A stretch of 64,000 bases of DNA from Dromaius novaehollandiae. Lineage: Eukaryota; Chordata; Aves; Casuariiformes; Dromaiidae. Both the position numbers and the translations under genes were made by a program. The notes under the pieces are model-generated. The model saw nothing but the letters and a program-made list of their open reading frames with translations, was not told the DNA's origin and made no database searches. The stretch is taken from contig NC_088099.1 in the NCBI RefSeq assembly GCF_036370855.1, forward strand, positions 17,761,501 to 17,825,500. Reading direction: 5' to 3'. Below, one piece after another: positions 13,226 through 27,800 of this stretch. How positions within the stretch are numbered: the first letter of the stretch is position 1; the number at the start of each line of letters is the position of its first letter.

Positions 13226-16200
13226 GCTCACTGTCTGGTAGGACAAGCATATTCTTTAAATTTCATTTTAATTTTATAGTTAGAACCAGCACTGGTTTGT
13301 TTGGGTTATTTCCATTTTTCACAGATATATTGTGCTTTACCAGTTGTGCCAGAGGCTTTACATTCTGGCAGCATGACTGTGCTGCAAGCTGCAGTCTGGT
13401 GGTAGAGTGATTTTAAACTCCTGGCTTCAGCAGAGGCAGTAAGCCCAGTGCTCTGATGCTGATCATGTCAGCTCTTGGATACTTTTTCCTGAATTTCCAT
13501 GAGAAGACTGAATTTCAGTTTTCAATTTCATTTTCCTTCTTTGTTTTCCTTGATCTTGCCAGTCATTAGGTTTGCTATTTTCACCGTATTTGCTCCATTA
13601 TCTGTTCAGTTATTCCAACTATGCCAACAACTTGAAGAATCATTGATTTTAAAAAGAAATAGTTAAGGCTTTCCTTTCACTCCTCCTACATTACAGTCCA
13701 AGAGCAGCCTGTCTTGCAAGAATGTAGTGAATGTTCATCCCCCAAAGGACTGTGCAGTGAAATATGCTACAATGAAATTGGATTTTTTTCATTAGTATTT
13801 TGATAGCATCCTGAACGATGGTTGCTGATGTGGCAACTTTGTCTCATGTGCTTTCTGCTTGCAGTGTAATTTTGACCTCAGGCTTTTCAGGATGGAGTCA
13901 AGAATATTGCAGCATCTTGAACCCTACACTAGTTTAAATAATCTGTTTTCAATGACCAAATCTAGGCAAGCGCCCTGGAAGGTAGCTGCATGGAGTACTA
14001 CTATGATGGTCTTAGGTTTGAACATGAGTACAGAACAGCTTGTGTTATCATAAAATCTGTGCTGGGACTTCAACAGTAGTACACATTTGTTACAATACTT
14101 TATCATTCTTATTCTGTATTTCTTCCATTGAAAAAAAAAAAGCAATATATCACTGAAGGCAATATCATTGAATGTACCTTGCAGTTTGGTCCCCTCACAT
14201 GCCTGATGCTCCCTCTGGCTCATGTGGTTAACAAACAGATCCCATTTTTCACATTGCTGTGTTTGAAAAAACTCTCTTGTGATATTCTCTTGGTTTTTCT
14301 CCAGCACCAAGACTCAATTGCCCAAATGTACTCCAGAGGAAATCTAATTTCAGAAGGAAACCAAAGCCAGTCATACAAGCCTGGTGAGTGTTCCCAGGTA
14401 TCAGGTGTGCCGATGGTAGGGTGTGGGCAGCAAGTCTGAGGAGCAGATTAGGGAGGGATGATCATGTGTCATTACTAGCGCGGGTGAGCAGTTTGAGTTG
14501 GAGGAGAGGCCGTTCCGGCACGGCTGAGGAAGGGTGGTACGGTCCTGCCTGCTGAGCTGAGATCAGCCGCTGTGCAGAGCAGGTCCAGGCCCTGACCAGG
14601 CCTGCCCTCCACCCTCGCTTTTATTTTCTTAAATGTTGAACATAAAAAATTGCTTTATTTTCCCTGGATATCCATTGCTGTCCAGGTCAGGTCAGTAAAT
14701 AGGACACAGTTACGATCAGGTTCCATTCTGGTTCCAGTAAAAATATCATTTCTCCATTTCCTATTTGGTTCCTGTTTAATTGCCTGTAATTGCCACAGAG
14801 CCCAGGCGGAGCATCCTGCATCCCCTGCACAGTGTGGCTTCACACCAGGGCAGAGGCTGCTAGACGATGACCAGAGCCAACGGGTCTGTCTGACGCACTG
14901 GCTCAGAGGAGAGCCAAAGCGCCAGAATGACTAGCTGTGGCCACCGGATGGGTCACATGCAACTGTGTGCGAGTCCCTGTCCTTGTCTCATCCTTACAGA
15001 AACTGCCAAGTCAGGTTGCTTAGGAAAAGAAAGTGTGAGCAAGAGATTTAATCCTAACATCACATCTGCATTTGCAGTTATCTGGAATATGTCTGAAAAT
15101 GCGAAGTGGTCACTGAAAAGGAGCAGCAGGCACTGCAGCTGAACCAGGCAACACTTTTCAACCCTGTGAATGTGCCTGAGCCCTGTATGAGAAAAACCTT
15201 CATCCTCCATATGCAATTTAAGTTCTTCTGACACTGCTGGCAGCAAGGCTTGTCTGGCTGGAGGCATGGCAGCAAGGTGCTCATGCTGATGCCCAGTGGC
15301 ACTCACCCATGTCTGGTCTACCCTGGTGATCTGGCCAGGTAACCCTCACCAGTGTGAGCTCCAGCAGCGCGTTTGCGCTATGAGTATGTGCTGATGGTAA
15401 ATTTGGGGCAATATATTGTTTCTTATCCTTCTTTCTTATTTCTTTTTCCTTCCATGTTCTGTCTTTTTTCCTCTGTCTCCTGTCTTCTTTCTGAGGATAA
15501 AAAAGAGGTTTGGCTACCTTTTTGTTTGTTTATTTGTTGACATCTTCACTTGCACCAAAAGTTTGAACACTGACATTTTAGTCAAAGCCATAAATATTTT
15601 GACCCAGAAATGCTATGATGGTGTCCCAAAGGCCCTGCAGCTTCAAATCTCTGCAGGCTGGTGGCCTGACTGGCCAGCGGCTCCCAGTGGCTCCTGTTTC
15701 AGAAGCGTGAAGTAATGCATCTTCAGTGCCCCTCAGGAATTTAGTCCCACCAAGGAGCCCTGCGCCACAGAGAGCACTGAAGAAAGATGCCACCAGATGC
15801 ATGCAAGAAGCATCTCCTTCACAGTGTTTGTGCAGAGAATGTTGTATCGCCAGCAATCAAATGTCTCCTTTCGCTCTTTAAAGCCATTTTTATCAATTAA
15901 TTCCTTACAGTTAAAATGTGGTTGTTCGTCACCTCACTGAACAACTACCACACTTTCAAACTCTGACTGGTTGGCAAAGACCAGTTGGATGAGGACATGG
16001 TAGATGCAAGTTTGTCTATATGAAATTTATCTGTGCTCTTGTCCATGTGATTCATGCTTGCTCTGGGAATAGCTGTAGATGAGAAGGGGTGCTTAAGCCA
16101 CCATGATTTTCTTTATCTTCATATAAAAGAAAAATCTCTTCTGTCCTTGTATTTATTTTCCATCCTATTCAGTGATGATGTGGAGTGTTGCTAGAACAAT

Positions 16201-19200
16201 AGTCACTCTAATCCAGACAGTCATTTCACTGTAAATTACTAGGGTGCAGATTTTACAGTTCAGGTATCATTGGTTTTGTTCTGTTTCTTCACTTTTCAGG
16301 CTTAAAATCGGCCAACACAAGCTTTCAGAAAATGAATAGAAAATCAGATGGCTCAGGACTGGGACATGGCCTGCCAAGTCTCAGCCTGGGGAGGTGCTCT
16401 GTAATGCTGTGGTAAGCACCAATGTGTATAATCACAAAGGAAAGGCCAATAGACCTTTAGCAGTAGCTTTGCTGTAATAAAGTATTATTACTAACAGATC
16501 CTTTCATCCAGGGAGCTCAAAGCACTTTAGGAATATTCCTTTACAGGCAAAAGTGCAGGGGCAAAGCATACGGTTTAATCCTCTATGCCCTGCCATATTA
16601 GCAGTAGGGCCCAGGCACCTTCTTTATTCAGTGCCTGTGTTCTGCTGTGTGAGGGACTTCGACTTGGTGACATTGTCATGGCAGAAGGGTTGAGAACATG
16701 TGATCTAGCAGGAGGATAAAGGACCAGATGGGACATGCATGTGATAGCAAATTTCTCTGGAGAAGATGCTCCAGATGATGAGCTTCTCACAGATCCTGAC
16801 AACGTCCTAAACAACATCAGGGACCTTAAACATTCAAAAGTATTTTTTTCATTCCTTATACAGCATGGTCTATACATTCTTATCTGTTTTGTAGTGACAG
16901 GCTGAAATGAGTACTCCTCAGTACCTTGTGAGGGATGCTATTTGCTTTGGACACATTCAATACCATGAAAACATGCCTGGCAAAACTGGTCTTCTAGGGA
17001 CTCCTTAGCTACAGAGTCCCCAACTACAGGACCTGATGCTAGCAGGCATTTGAAGAAAGATAAACCTTGCATACCCAATACTTGTCCATGAAGCTTAGTT
17101 TGCTGCTTCTTTGCCAATATTTTAACAAAAAAATTCAATGTTTTTATTTTCACACTTAATTGCTGACCAGCCATTAGAGTACTTGGGGCTGGCATCTTCC
17201 TGTGCATCTTCCTGTGCTCAGACTATTTGAATGAATTTAAGGGATCAGCCTTTGGAGGGAGACTCAGGCTAATGCAAGTCTCACTCTAATGGCATGGGCC
17301 TGTCTTTCATGGATCCTTTCATTCCCTTCTCTGCTACACAAATATACCTCTCACACCTCTGTGTGCTGCTTGAATGGCAGCCGGCAGCCAGCCTGGTGTG
17401 GCCTCAGGCAGCATTTCTTTTCCTTCTCATTGCTTACCCCTTCATTCAACAGGTGTATTTATTAGATTACATACCCGCTATGCAGCATTTCACCATTTAG
17501 TCTGGAAAAGGTTTTATTAATTTCTGATTCCCTTCTGTCTTGCTCCAGGGCTGTTTGTTTAACATGGACTCAACAGGCTGCACACACAGCCTGCTAGACA
17601 ATAAAGGTAGTCTTTTAAAGGATCTGTCTGTAAAATATGGTACATCTGCTAATGAATTTAAGGACATTTTGGGAGCACTAAAATAAACTGTGCAGTGCCT
17701 CCAGTGAAGATGCAGGACTGATGGATAGCCACATGAAAAGGAGCAACAGAGGGTACTCCTTGCACAGCTATCTGCGCACAGAGCTCCAGACTGCAGCCCA
17801 CGTCCCGGTACTTCCATTGCCATAGGCATGGATGGCTGTGGATATACTGCTAAAGTTTTCATTTACCTGTCTTAGCTCCCTGAACTCCGTCAGTGTGCCA
17901 AAATTATCACCCTCTGGTGTGAATGTACCTTAACTGAGCCCAGCATTGGCCTGCACCCAACGGGCTGTTTGCCAAAGTAGCCACCATCCACAAGACACAT
18001 CGCACATGCCAAGGCTGGTCTCTGTGAGTGTGAGCTCTTGTGAGCGGACAACAGCTCACGCCCCCACCACCACAGATGACTAAGCCTGGTCTAGGCATGC
18101 ATCTGGCCCAGGAGCAAGCTGATAGTGCTGGCCTCTGCAGACCCGGGTGGCTTACTCCCTCCCATGGCCTTCTCGCCAGCCACAGTGTGTAATCCTGGCA
18201 TGAGAGGCACTTGGACTGCTCGAGAACTACAAAGTGACCGAGACTGCCTTCATCTAAAAAAATAAAACTGATGTCAGAATTAGGAATTTGTATCCCACTC
18301 CTGAGAATGCCAGTATCGCCATACAGTGCAGAGCGACTAAGAGAGGTCATTCCCAGAGCATCTGCTCAGCCCTGTGAAAGCAATCAAGCTTGGTTTTGGG
18401 CCAGATTTAGTACAAATTGAACATCTGTCAGAATGGTAAAGTTGACAAGCTCCGAAGTTTATACTTTCCTCCTGCTTTCCCCACAGTTGAAATCTACAAT
18501 TCCAGCCATTAATAAAACATACAATAAGCAGGTTTTCTACCTTTTAGCACACTTGCATTTCTCCTCTTTTCCTCTGTTGTCTTGCAGCAGACAGGTTTCT
18601 TACTGTGGGGAAAATATATGAGCAAATAATTAATGCTGGAGTCTGTGGGTGGCCCCAGAGGTGAACTGGTACACTGAGTTTTACATGCACACAACCCCCC
18701 ACACAAACTTTGTGTTTGCTTCAGATCAACATCAGTGAGCCTACACAGACGTCTCCTGAGGCCTTTGTACAAGACCTTTATCCTTCTACCAACACGGAAG
18801 CCAAAACTCCAGGTTGAAAGACAAGTTGAAAGTTAAGATCAGAATGATTTGGCAGAAATTGGAGCTATTGCAAGATTTTCCAAGATGAGTCCGCTGAGAG
18901 ACTGAAGAGCTCATGATGGTTTAATGGCTTAAGAAAGAGAATGGAGCTTAATCTAGACCATGTGCTGAAATGAACTGCTGAGCATGAAGGTAGACTATGG
19001 CAAACCCGCTCTGACTACAATGACTGACCTCTCCACATCTGGGTCACTTGGAGATGGTATCTATCTTCTTCCTTTCCTTGTTCTTAAAATAATGAATTAC
19101 TAAGCCAAACATCCTTTTTGTGGTCAGGCCCTCCTACATGTGGCCTTTTTTGTACCCTGGGGGTGCCCAAGGGTGTGTTTGGAGAATTCTTGGCTATGTC

Positions 19201-22200
19201 ATTTTGAGAACAGGGTGAGGGAAGACTATTTCTGCATTGACTGTGAGCCATGCTAGGCATGCAGAATTCTTCAGTTCCTGTAGAAGAGTCCCAGGAAAAG
19301 GGTCTTAGGCATTGCTGAAGCTAGTCTAAATTCTGTTTTTTTCTTGGCGCATGGGCAGTCCAGCACAGGCAGGACCCACAGCCATGATTTGCATAGAAAG
19401 TGGAGCACAATTTCGTGTACCTGAACTGGAGGCAAACCTCTGAGTGCTGAGGCTCAGCGAGTGCAAGCAGCAGCAGTTGGAGTTGAAGGCAGGTGTTTCT
19501 GTTTCTGCTGCATAAATTCTCTGATGACTGAACAGGCATGAAGTGGGAAGGCTGCAAAGGTAGATCATTCGGGCCAAAAGTTGAACCAGCATCCACAGAG
19601 CCACCTCTGTGCGTAAAAGGAGGCACAAAAAAACAGTTGTTCCTTAGGCCCTAGGAGAAGGTTTGCCCTTTCAGGCCCAGTAAAGCAGATCTACAGAGCT
19701 GCTAGCTGGCGCCTGGGCCAGCTGGCATCTTTTTTTCTCATCATGTAACTCTGGCAAGGCAGGCTGCAAGCGGGTGCTTTGAGCACTGCAGCTGCAGCAG
19801 AAAGAGTCCTCTGTAGTCGGGTTGTTTAAGGCACATAGTCGTACTGTGGCTCCTGAGATGGAGAGAAAAATCTCAGGTTGATAACTGAAAAACTTTTCAG
19901 GCCCCAAGAGACAGGCATTCCAAAACTACCTTCTTTCAAGCAGCAGTTAAGCGTAATTGTAAGCAAATGGTCAGCATTGCCTTACAAACCAGCAGTAGGA
20001 GCTCGAAGAGAATGTTTATGTACATACGAGTGAGTGCATACAGAATGAACTAACTTTAAGAAAGTGGTTTCACAGGAAACATCACCTCAGTTAACTTCTA
20101 AAATAAAGAATAGCTTCTGTGAGACTGAAATTTAGTGAAGTACTAGATGTTGCAAATGATGTTGACAAGGTTTCTTCGTGTTCCTGGAAATTAAACAATT
20201 TGGTGTTAGAAAATTAACCTGATCTAACAGCTTGTTCTGCCTTCTCAGCTTCCTCATCAAAAAGAAGAAAAAAAATCAGTCACAGGCAGAAAAGCAGGGA
20301 GCAGATTAGATAGGGGGGAATTTCCTAGGGACACTGGGTGGGAGGAGGGATTCCTGCTGGGCTGCCACCCTTTCACTCTTCATTAGCACTGTGTGGCTGG
20401 GCACAAGCTCCCCTTTTCTTGTGCCTTTGTAGCTGCCCACTCCCTCCATCCTCACAGTACTGCAGAAGAAAGGGAAAGAAACCATTACAGGACTTTGACT
20501 CAGAAATACCTTTTAAGTATCCGAGATGGGACAAGGTTGTTCTGCTTTTTCAGCATAAACACCCTGAATTATACTTACAATGACTGTCTTGACTGAGAAA
20601 GCTGCTAGTTTGGTCTCTCTGGAAGAAGTCCTCTTCTTAATCAGGGCAGATACAGTATGTTAGAGAGAAAACAGACCCTGCCAAGGGCTTCATCCCAGCC
20701 CAGGGGGATTGTCTCGAGGGAAAAACACAGCCTTGGAGAACCAGGATTTTTTTGTTACAACAGCTGAGAAATAAGACATTTATGCATTTTAAGTGGGCCA
20801 CTCAGCCCTGATTGACCAGTGTTCACCTGCAGTTGTTAAATATAGAACAGCTAAGGCATCAATTTGAATGGAGGCTTACTGTGGAAACTGGAAGGTCTCA
20901 CAACTCATAAACAGTTTTCAGCATCCTCCTTGAGACATGATATTTGCTTTTAAATAACAATACAGTTTAATTTGGTTTAGGCTTTCACAAGCCTCTGTAG
21001 TGAGAAGTGGATTCATCTCAGCTAACTCGAGGTGCCTGGCAGCTGGGCAAATGATCTGCGCTAAGCACATCGGCTCCATTTGGAGTCAGTGAGTGAGGCA
21101 GACACTTGCAAAGAGTCATTGTCCCCCTTCCAGTGGAGATGTCTAAATGAGTGGATAAACTATCACTGGAGCCATCCTCTCATCTTGCTTGACTATTGCA
21201 GGGACCTTGACAGCTAGCTCTCCGACTTTCCAGAGGTAGGTAAGATGAACTTCCTCCCAGCCTGCCCACATTATACCACTTCAAAACACAGCCGCAGCAA
21301 GACAAGGAGGCAGCGCTTAGAGATGGCACTGGCACACAGCACAGCAGGAAAATGCTGCCTTCCTGCTCCAGGGACAGACCGAACTCTGCAGTGGGAAAGA
21401 GCGAGGCATTGCATGCCCTGCAGATTGCTGGTGGGGTTAGAGCATCAAGCAGGGTGGTGAGGACTAAAACGCGAAGGATAGAATTTCCAGGAACCCTAAT
21501 TAGGAGAGTCAGCACCAGAAGGTGCCAAAAAAGCCTGTTGTTGCGGAGCCACTCTCGCTGTGGCTCTCGTGGCATTGCCACGGCTGGAGCTGCCGTGTCC
21601 GGATAGCCCCTTCTCTGGTGCCCTGGAGATCGCGACCATGAGAACACTGTCTTTTCCTGCCTGGACACATTTAACTTTTGACCTGTGTCAGCTGTCAGAT
21701 TAGAACAAGTTTAGTCACATCAGTCTGAGCAGGAATTAAAGCCAAGCTCCAGAGGTGAAAGGGCAGAGCCTTAAAGGGATCACCTTAATTGACAGGGCCT
21801 CTTAATCCCCCTGTTCTTGTACATTAATCCAAATATCTCCAGTTCTTCTTCTTAACCTGTTTTCATAAAGTAGAAAGAATTATACTTAATATAACAAAGC
21901 TGAGTGTAGGAGGAAAATGTGACCTTAGCCCTTCTAAAGAAGGGGTTTTAAGATTGTTCTGAATGCTGTTCTTTATTCTGGTCACTCCCCAGCAGTTCCC
22001 CAGCAGTTTAAGAGCTGGAAACTATCAGCCAGCTCCTCCTTCGCTGAAACACGGCAGTGATGTTGTGCAGGACGGAGTGGTTGTTTGATGTCCCATTTGC
22101 CGTTTACATTTATAATGGCAGCTTTCTGATAACCCGGGTGCTTGAAACCAGCCCAAGTGGAGAATGGTTTGGAGTACACTACATCCATCATTCGACGAGT

Positions 22201-25200
22201 CTGTCAGTGGGGCTTCATTACTCAATGCATCTCGCTTTACAGTAGCAGTCAGCATGCACTACCTGGCGTCTTTTTTGACCAGCTCAGTGGAGACACCAAG
22301 GGCTGCACAGACCTGGAGGAGCCCTTTGAATCCAGGAGCTGCTGGGAATGCTTTCTTAATACCTGCCACACAGAGGATTTCAGGCTCTCTGACTTTGCTG
22401 CCCAGCCACTTTCACAGGCTATCAGCTAAGAGAGAGTTGGAGGACAGACAGCAACCATTTATGTCAAATCCCTTTTTGCAAGCAAAGCATCAGTGTGCAA
22501 AATCAGTCCTTTCCTAAACGTCTTTACAATAAGCTGCCTTGGAGGCTCATCTCCAGCTAGATAATGTTACAGAGGTCCCAGACACTAAATGCACTATGTG
22601 ATCAGTAGGAAAGCTAACTGAGAACCTGGCAAAATTGCTTACAGTTCTGTCAGCTGTTAAGCTCCCAAGGGACTGTGCCTTCATGTGCATTGGTAAAGTA
22701 GCTATGCACTATGACCAGGGTCCTGCAGCTCTGTTGAGACATTTCAATAATAATGTTCAAAAAGTGGTTCACTTCTTGAACAGCGTCAGGAGGAGAGAGA
22801 AATCCTGCGCTTGCTTACAAGAGCATGACAACACTGACATCACAGAGTGTCAGGGGTTGGGGACAGTGCCCATGGGGCTAGCCTCAGGGACCCTGCTGTC
22901 CCTGGAGATCTTCCTGGGTGGTCAGCGCCGAGCTGCATCTCATTGTCACACCGATACAAAGCTGGCCTAATAGAGGAGTCTCTGACTTTTCTTCTAGTCC
23001 CTTTATTTTTCTGCAGACTTTATCCCCATGAAACATGGGAAGAGGGACAAAAAAAGCTATGTTTAATAGCAACATCCTGCCATCCATGTGCGTTGTACTT
23101 TGTAGCTAGGCTGGCTTCTTCTGGTTGTGACAAACTTACCTCGCAAATTGAGTTCCTCCAAAAATATATGCAAGGCATCTATTTTTCTGCTGGCGTGGTG
23201 GTGAAAGCCACAGAAAACCATGGAAAGAATGAAGTTTCTAGAGGCAAATTAATTTTGTCTCATTCTAAGTCTGCTTAAAGTTCAGCTCAGATGTTTCAGG
23301 AGCCAGACTCCTACTGAAGGGAAGCAGTCTAAGACACAGTTGTGGATAAAAGAAATCTAAAGGCTATTTAAAAATATGAGAAAAAGCCCCAGAGTGGGCC
23401 AGAGAAAAACAAACACAGATCCCTTGACAAGGTGGAGAGAAGAAAAGCTCTAATGAAAAAAAAGAAGTGGAGGGTGAAAACATGGTCTCAACAAGGTCAT
23501 TAACTGTTTCTTTCTGCTGCTAGTCTCACTGGGCCAGGATTTTAGCCATGGTTTCTAATCATACTGATAGGTTCTTCCTTCCAAACTTGTTCTTCCATCT
23601 CATTATTCATAGTATCTGCTGTCTGGACATGCAGTAGCACAGAGCTCCCATTTAGTTACAAAAATATGCTTTCAATGGAACGAATCACGCCTGAAAAAAA
23701 CCCTAGTTTCAGATGACAGGAGGAGGAAGGGAAAGGTTCATGAACTTAAGCTAATTTTTTGAACCCTGTGAACACACAAAAATCACTTCAAAGGTTCACA
23801 AAACCTCAAATTCCACCGAATTTGCCCAAGCTAATGTTTGGGGTTGTCAGGCCAGAAGCCCAGATTTCTCCTGAAATCCAGCCCTATGCAGATAATGATA
23901 CTAATGCAGTTTCTAAAAAACCTGGCTAGAAACAGGCCCCTGGAAAAGAAGATATTTGGGCAGCAGAAGCAAGAGAAGGGAGAGCCAGTCTCTTTGAAGT
24001 AATCAGCTAACCAAGGCGTTGGATAAGCGAAGGCCTTTTGTAATCAGATGTCTGAGAGGACTGTCAAAGAAATCGCCCAACACTTGCCTTGTCACTGATG
24101 GTATCTCAGTGCAGATAAAATAAAAGCAGCAGTAAAAGGGAAGTACGAGCCATTATGTGCCTGCACCTGGGCAGAGAAGGGCAGGGAGTGCAGACAGCGA
24201 GCGCAGGCACGTCCTTCCCCTGCGCACTGAGGTTAAGAGGCAAGGAGGCTGCTCCTCCACGTGCTGCAGCATAAACTCATGGACGTGCATTGTGCTTTTG
24301 TATTTGTAGTAGTGAATCTGTATTTGGGGTACTCACAGCCATAGCTGTCAGCATCCCATCGACACTGGGCTGAGAGAAAAGCTGGTTTTTTTCCATGATA
24401 ATGAAGGAATGCTATTACGCTTTTTCAAGGATTTGCCAGTATTCACAAAGCTACCCACTACCTCTCTCCCTGACCTCTATTTATAAGAAATAGCTTCGTG
24501 AGCCACAGAACCAAATGAAGTCTCATATTTTGTACTGCTCAGTTGCTTTCCTGTGTGGATTTCCCTGGTGTCTATCTAATAGAGTTGAATTTATGTAGCA
24601 GCTTTTACTTCGAGGAGATATTACAAAGCTCTACTCCACACATTTTAAATCAAATTGTAAGAATGTGATGCTTTGAAACTTCTGCTGCTGCCAAAATTTA
24701 ATTGAAATCGGACAGCAGGCTTGAAGGTTCATGCAGAAGAGACAGATGGAAAGAGAAATACATAAACAAACAATACTATCATATTTACTCCATTTTTCTT
24801 GGAAATCTGAGCTGGAAATGCCAGTAAGCAATCAGCGACCTGAAATAATACCATATTAACATAGACAACCCATCTTAGGCACTACACAGTGAGGAGCAAA
24901 TCACTCATAAATAGGCTACGCATTAACAAGAACTGAGTCTGCAACATGTAGCAACATCCGCTGTGCTCAGAGTAACATTAACAGATGCATGTTTTGAAAT
25001 GACTTCTTGAAAATTTGACCATAAATCCATGACTGCTGTGAGATAACAGCACAGAAATGCCCAGTGGGGAGCCTGTGTACTACAAACCCAGTAAACTCTA
25101 GTTCTTCAATGGTTTTTTTCTCTAGCCAGCAGACAGGCTCTAATTTTGCAGACTCGGAAGTTTGCTGCAGATAAGGAAAGATCTGCTTGATGCAGGGATT

Positions 25201-26023
25201 AGAAGTGACCCAGTGCTGTCAAGTACACCTTTTAAGGATTTTGTAATAGGCCTTTGGGCTTAGGGATGTTTTGTGCTGATACACAGATACTCCACGAGCA
25301 GATCCCTTTATAAGAACTTTTCTGAACTGTTAGTTAATCCTAAACTTACTATTTACTTCAAGAAAACAACTGTAGTCCAAATGCAAGCCACAATTGGTCC
25401 CACATGCAGAGACCACAGGGGTCAATAGGATTACAGTGGTGTGAAAACAGACTTTGACGCCTTCAGTATATTTAATATAAATCAAATGTCTCAGGGGTTT
25501 GAAACCCCATGTATATTAGCCACCTTCCCATACTTACTAAACTACAGTAACTATCTCTCTGCCTTTCCCCCCCTCTTTCTAACAGTGGTATAAATAGTCC
25601 AAAGGTCTCTTGTCAACAGAGCTCCCAGACTTCTAGCTCTTTGAGGGGTAAACTTACTTTGTTTTATTACTTGTATGGCATTCCTCAAAGAAGGGGACTT
25701 TGACCTTCTTAAATTCCTCCTGGAGATTAAATACCAAAACCAGCAGTCCACAAGGGAATTAATAGACAGCTTCAATACACACAGCAGGACCTTTGAAGGG
25801 GGTCAAGTTATTAACACACTGGAAAATCATATCTTAGTAGATCATATCTTCTAATGCAGGATATATCTTGTATTCTAGATCAGATAATGTCAATAGGGCC
25901 TAGAAAGCTGCATTTCTGAGATGAGTTCTGCAGCTCTCAGATCATTTTCCAATTTTACATATTATATTGAGGACACAAACTTTGCTGATTTTAGAATTCT
26001 TCACATAAAGTAAAATATATCAC
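13226..26023. other. Unassigned intergenic or intronic sequence
   Basis: No exon with convincing splice sites and known protein similarity was found on either strand. No tRNA or other RNA gene was recognised. Confidence 0.55.
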
Positions 26024-26046
26024 TTTTTTTTTTTTTTTTTTTTTTT
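26024..26046. repeat. Run of 23 T (possible reversed poly(A) tail)
   Basis: There are 23 consecutive T. On the minus strand an AATAAA lies about 42 bp before the resulting A-run, which looks like the end of a retroposed transcript. No duplicated target site was found. Confidence 0.7.
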
Positions 26047-26245
26047 GAGAAACAATGCCTTCTGTATTAGCAGTGGGCACCATGTGGCTTTATTTTTCAT
26101 TAGACAGGGAATCTTAACCGGGGCCTCAATACTTATTCAACCTCCTACTGCCCAAAACCAGACAATTCTACAAAATAGTATTTACTTAATATCGACATAT
26201 TTAAGGAAATTAATATCAGACATTGAAAGCTTTTTAAACTTCCTT

Positions 26246-26277
<32 letters not shown>

Positions 26278-27649
26278 TACACATATGGACAATAAAAATT
26301 CATTTGATTAGTTTTAAACAAGAAAGTTTTTAAGCTTGCCTATTTCTAAATAATCTTGGAAAATGCATTTCATTTCTCTTCCAGTGCATGTTCATGTGAT
26401 TAAAAATTTTCACTTAAGGTAGCTAGGCCAAGGAGCAAGGCCATATGATGGAATCAGCCACAAGCTTTAGATTGATTCACCATTTCTATAAAATTTTGAC
26501 GGCTGAAAAAAATGAGGAAATACAGCTTTATAACAGTGTTTCCTTGATTTTTAACTGCTATACATCACTCTGAGGTTTTACCTTTGAAATTCTCAAGAAG
26601 GGGATAACATCTTATGAAATGTCTTCTCTTTTTATCCCTCTATTTGCTTTATGTGGCTGGTTACTGCTAAGCAACGCAAATTGTTGAGATGAAAGTCCTA
26701 TGGTAAATGAAAATCATGAAAAAATGAATAAGTTGGAATATATTACTTGCTATGAAATTTTTTTTGGCATGAATTACAATAAACAAACCAATATCCATTC
26801 CACAACAGCTGTAAACAGATCTTTACTACTCCCTGATTGCCAAAAATCTCACACCACTCAAACTGACATGGAAAAAAAGCATTAATATTAGCAAGGAATG
26901 AATTTCAGGAAGGCTGGGTTTGGTCTGGATAAGCATATCTGACATATGCAAGCCTTCTGGGAGCCTATAAAAGCAAGCTTTCTTGGGAGATTTTCTGCAC
27001 TTCTGATTGGGTTGGAAATGTCATGACAGCTGGCTTTGCTGCAGCACTTGGGCACTCCAGGTTCTGCTCCTGGCCAGAAATTGGAGGAACAAAGATGCCT
27101 GGAAAGGGAAGAAACCACATAACAATACTTTGCGCTTCTAGAGCGATTTGCAGCCAAGGAGCACAGCATGCTTCTACATGGGCTTTGAAGAACTGAGCCA
27201 CACGATGGTTTTGTGGCAGATTTGCTCTTCTTCCTTCATACCAAAAGGAACTGAAAAATATACAGTTGCATATTTCTGCTTTCCACCTTTCTCTTCTCTA
27301 CCTGTGTGTAGGACATATAAATATGCAGACCTTAGCATTCTACCCTTGCAGCACAGCAAAAGCACAAAGGGAAAAGCTGTCACAGATCCATTGCACATGC
27401 CCAAATAGTTGCACAATTTAACATCTTTTCCACCTTCTGTCCTTTCCCTCCACCCCATGAACTAATTGGGATTTTATAAAATTGCAATAACAAATTCAAA
27501 GATGTAGTCCTGCCACGTGGAAGCAGAGCTGGAAATGCAGATGACCTGCTGCGAGGTTTGAATCCTAACCTCAACAAAGCTTCTAGCAGTGGCAAAACAC
27601 ATTTTGGCTTTTCTCATTTAGGTCACGTTACTACTTCTACCAGCCTCAC

Positions 27650-27800
27650 GGTCTCAGACAAGCAAAAATGCATCATGAAGCTGTGGAGCTCCTTACCAAA
27701 AGAGGTTTTGGATGCTAAAAGATTGCATGGGTTCAAAAAGAGACCAGGCAAGTTAAGATAAGAAAAACCTAGAAAGAGCTATTAAAAAAAAAAGAATCTG
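27650..27800 (+). mobile_element. Ancient CR1/L3-type LINE fragment
   Basis: The stretch AAGCTGTGGAGCTCCTTACC, followed by a segment like 'GATGCTAAAAGATTGCATGGGTTCAAAAAGAGACC' in pattern, matches the 3' ORF2 end of older CR1/L3-type LINEs. It encodes a Lys-Leu-Trp-Ser-Ser-Leu-Pro-like motif. It is short and eroded, and an A-run at 27894-27910 lies nearby. Confidence 0.5.
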
